Shown piece after piece: positions 7,101 through 7,468 of a stretch of DNA of 7,468 bases. Source of the DNA: Bacteroidota bacterium (GTDB taxonomy: Bacteria; Bacteroidota; Rhodothermia; Balneolales; HLUCCA01); contig DLXM01000260.1 in assembly GCA_003448835.1 (NCBI GenBank), positions 1-7,468 on the forward strand. Reading direction: 5' to 3'. Position 1 is the stretch's first letter; each line of letters opens with the position of its first letter. The position numbers and the translations under genes were made by a program. The notes beneath the pieces are model-generated. The model did no database searches. It was given only the letters and a program-made list of their open reading frames with translations, and was not told where the DNA came from.

Positions 7101-7468
7101 CACTATTCACATCCACAAAGATCCCATTCGTATCTGTTATACAAATTCCCGTTGTCGACGAATCAAAAACAGAATGTAATAATCTCTCAGCCGAATTTAA
7201 TTTAAGTGCATAGTTTTTGGCTTCAGTGATATCCAGCATCCCAATCGATAAAAGTTGAACCTTATTATGTCGACCCAAGACCGGAGTTATATGATATTGA
7301 AACCATAAGTTGTTACCCTTGATATCAGCAATTTCTATCTCTCCACTACCCTCATCACCCGAAAACGCAGTGCGGACATCGTATATCAGTTTGGTTGATT
7401 TGACGTTAGATGTGACATCAAAAAAAGATTTGCCCGACATGTTAGATGGAAATCCGAGTTTTACCGCC
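4144..7468 (-). CDS. Giant multi-PAS/GAF sensor histidine kinase, 5'-truncated by the window edge
   Basis: The frame runs off the right edge (nine more codons, AVKLGFPSN, precede the ATG at 7440), and the visible start lies inside a PAS domain, so the N-terminus is missing. Numbering from 7440, the visible domains are: PAS (1-73, partial), PAS (83-198), PAS_3-like (203-317), PAS (328-441), PAS with GKNPRILQGPKTD (450-569), GAF (about 578-737) and PAS (743-853). Then come HisKA with His889 in FAYVASHDLQEPLR and HATPase_c with Asn1003, DNGIGI (1033-1038), FIIFQRLH and GSGMGLAI (1061-1068). It has no membrane segment or receiver domain in view, so this part is likely cytoplasmic and integrates several small-molecule, redox or protein signals. 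The catalytic core is intact. The last PAS domain carries a compensated frameshift at residues about 822-839. It shares close similarity with the kinase at the left end. Its partner regulator is not in the window. Confidence 0.93.
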   Translation of the reverse strand, partial: AVKLGFPSNMSGKSFFDVTSNVKSTKLIYDVRTAFSGDEGSGEIEIADIKGNNLWFQYHITPVLGRHNKVQLLSIGMLDITEAKNYALKLNSAERLLHSVFDSSTTGICITDTNGIFVDVNSEYCKIYGYSREELIGQPFTKVVPTENQQLLQDLHDAFISGNEELDAEWTVQRKDGQFIDIYASAMLLEYSDGSRFKVTSVRDISENKKYHNLLTETQSKAHVGGWEFDVYTRELTWTEEVYNIFEISDSAKLSLDIMNEFFVDEAGLVLDQAINNSLEKGSVFDLELTAKTSANRTIWTRITCKPIVVHKKTIKLFGTIQDITLKKFNQQLMNASEQKYRAAFQNSMLGFFVTNPDGRIEDANIAACEMFGYTVEEFRELGRGGIIDPNTPHLEQMLKERLETGKASGELICIRKNGQRFHVEFTSAIYENDEGELNTTTIMHDISNRKTREHHLKLLESVLTNTQDAVLITEAEPLDEPGPRIIFVNEAFTKMTGYTSDEVLGKNPRILQGPKTDQKLLREFGEKLRRWETCELETINYKKNGEEFWINIKATPVANEDGWYTHWFAIERDVTERKNREIYRKLINDINQVMNSSFMLKDSLRGVLELFKPVLDFDLCEIWTVNMDKKIINMVAKYANNPEGERFYEMTKDNIVMKVGQGLPGTIWKKKERIHWNKIGSRKLYLRNKAASEIGLNTFLGYPLIHNNEVVATLLFGLREEHVHVENFDALIQPVCDQLSAEIRRKQLDEEIEMIFNFAPDIICVAGMDGYYKKVNPAMSQILGYSESELLTQPIKNFVHPDDIKITGKEIKGIKKGEGKSFFENRYIEKMAIQSGCHGQLQFSMKRGLIYSVAKNITDKKEADQRLNKLNDELESRAKALADSNAELEQFAYVASHDLQEPLRMISSFLSQIEKKYNDKLDDKGRQYIHFAVDGAQRMRSIILDLLEYSRVGRVETEYSDFNLGEVVNEVIQLYKAQLSETQGKISYSKLPEIRAIRVPIRQLLQNLIGNALKFRAKDRPPEIQISAKELKSFWEIKVKDNGIGISPDYSDRVFIIFQRLHTKQEYEGSGMGLAICKKIIEKHGGKIWVESNPGKGSTFHFTIKK
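4921..4979 (-). other. Compensated double frameshift within the last PAS domain of the giant kinase
   Basis: Read in the gene's frame, this segment gives KMAIQSGCHGQLQFSMKRG, which fits no PAS domain. Shifting by one base over the same DNA gives KDGDTIWLSWTTTILYEEG, the expected PAS continuation (RYxxKDG...WLSW...EEGLIYSVAKNIT). The frame is lost at an A4 run (complement of 4976-4979, where A5 would keep frame as GAA AAA GAT) and regained at a G5 run (complement of 4921-4925, where G4 would keep frame). The overall gene stays open because the -1 and +1 cancel. Confidence 0.8.

Overview
The window is dominated by bacterial signal-transduction genes: the end of a PAS-domain histidine kinase on the + strand, then, all on the - strand, a very large multi-PAS/GAF histidine kinase, a small lipoprotein, a LytS-type membrane histidine kinase and a LytTR response regulator. 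The DNA is AT-rich. The kinases carry the FAYVASHDLQEPLR phosphoacceptor motif and many PAS repeats, and the lipoprotein has a short KK...GC signal. This combination looks most like the Bacteroidota/Balneolota/Rhodothermota group. That placement rests on protein style only, since no rRNA or other marker gene is present. No tRNA, rRNA, insertion sequence, CRISPR array or phage gene was seen.

Layout. Positions 1-1301 (+) hold the 3' part of a PAS-PAS-HisKA-HATPase kinase whose start lies off the left edge. Its stop codon touches the stop codon of the LytTR response regulator (1302-1976, -). In the direction of - strand transcription, the order is: a giant sensor kinase cut by the right edge (7468 to 4144), a 191-bp gap (4143 to 3953), a lipoprotein (3952 to 3218), the LytS-like kinase (3212 to 2028) and the LytTR regulator (1976 to 1302). 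The last three genes are tightly spaced and almost certainly form one operon. The LytS and LytTR proteins are a classic membrane sensor/DNA-binding regulator pair. The lipoprotein ahead of them has no recognised function and may be part of their signal pathway.

Two points stand out. First, the 191-bp gap contains two near-identical 16-bp direct repeats with a 21-bp period, the geometry on which LytTR regulators are known to dock. They lie about 140-175 bp upstream of the lipoprotein start, so they are a good candidate for the operon's own control site. Second, the last PAS domain of the giant kinase carries a compensated double frameshift. Between an A4 run and a G5 run (gene sense), about 19 codons are read in the wrong frame, and the +1 frame over the same bases restores a textbook PAS sequence. 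This is either a pair of homopolymer sequencing errors or a genuine damaged-and-repaired domain. The two flanking HisKA kinases are paralogues in opposite orientation. Neither has a receiver domain, and no obvious HisKA-type partner regulator is encoded here.
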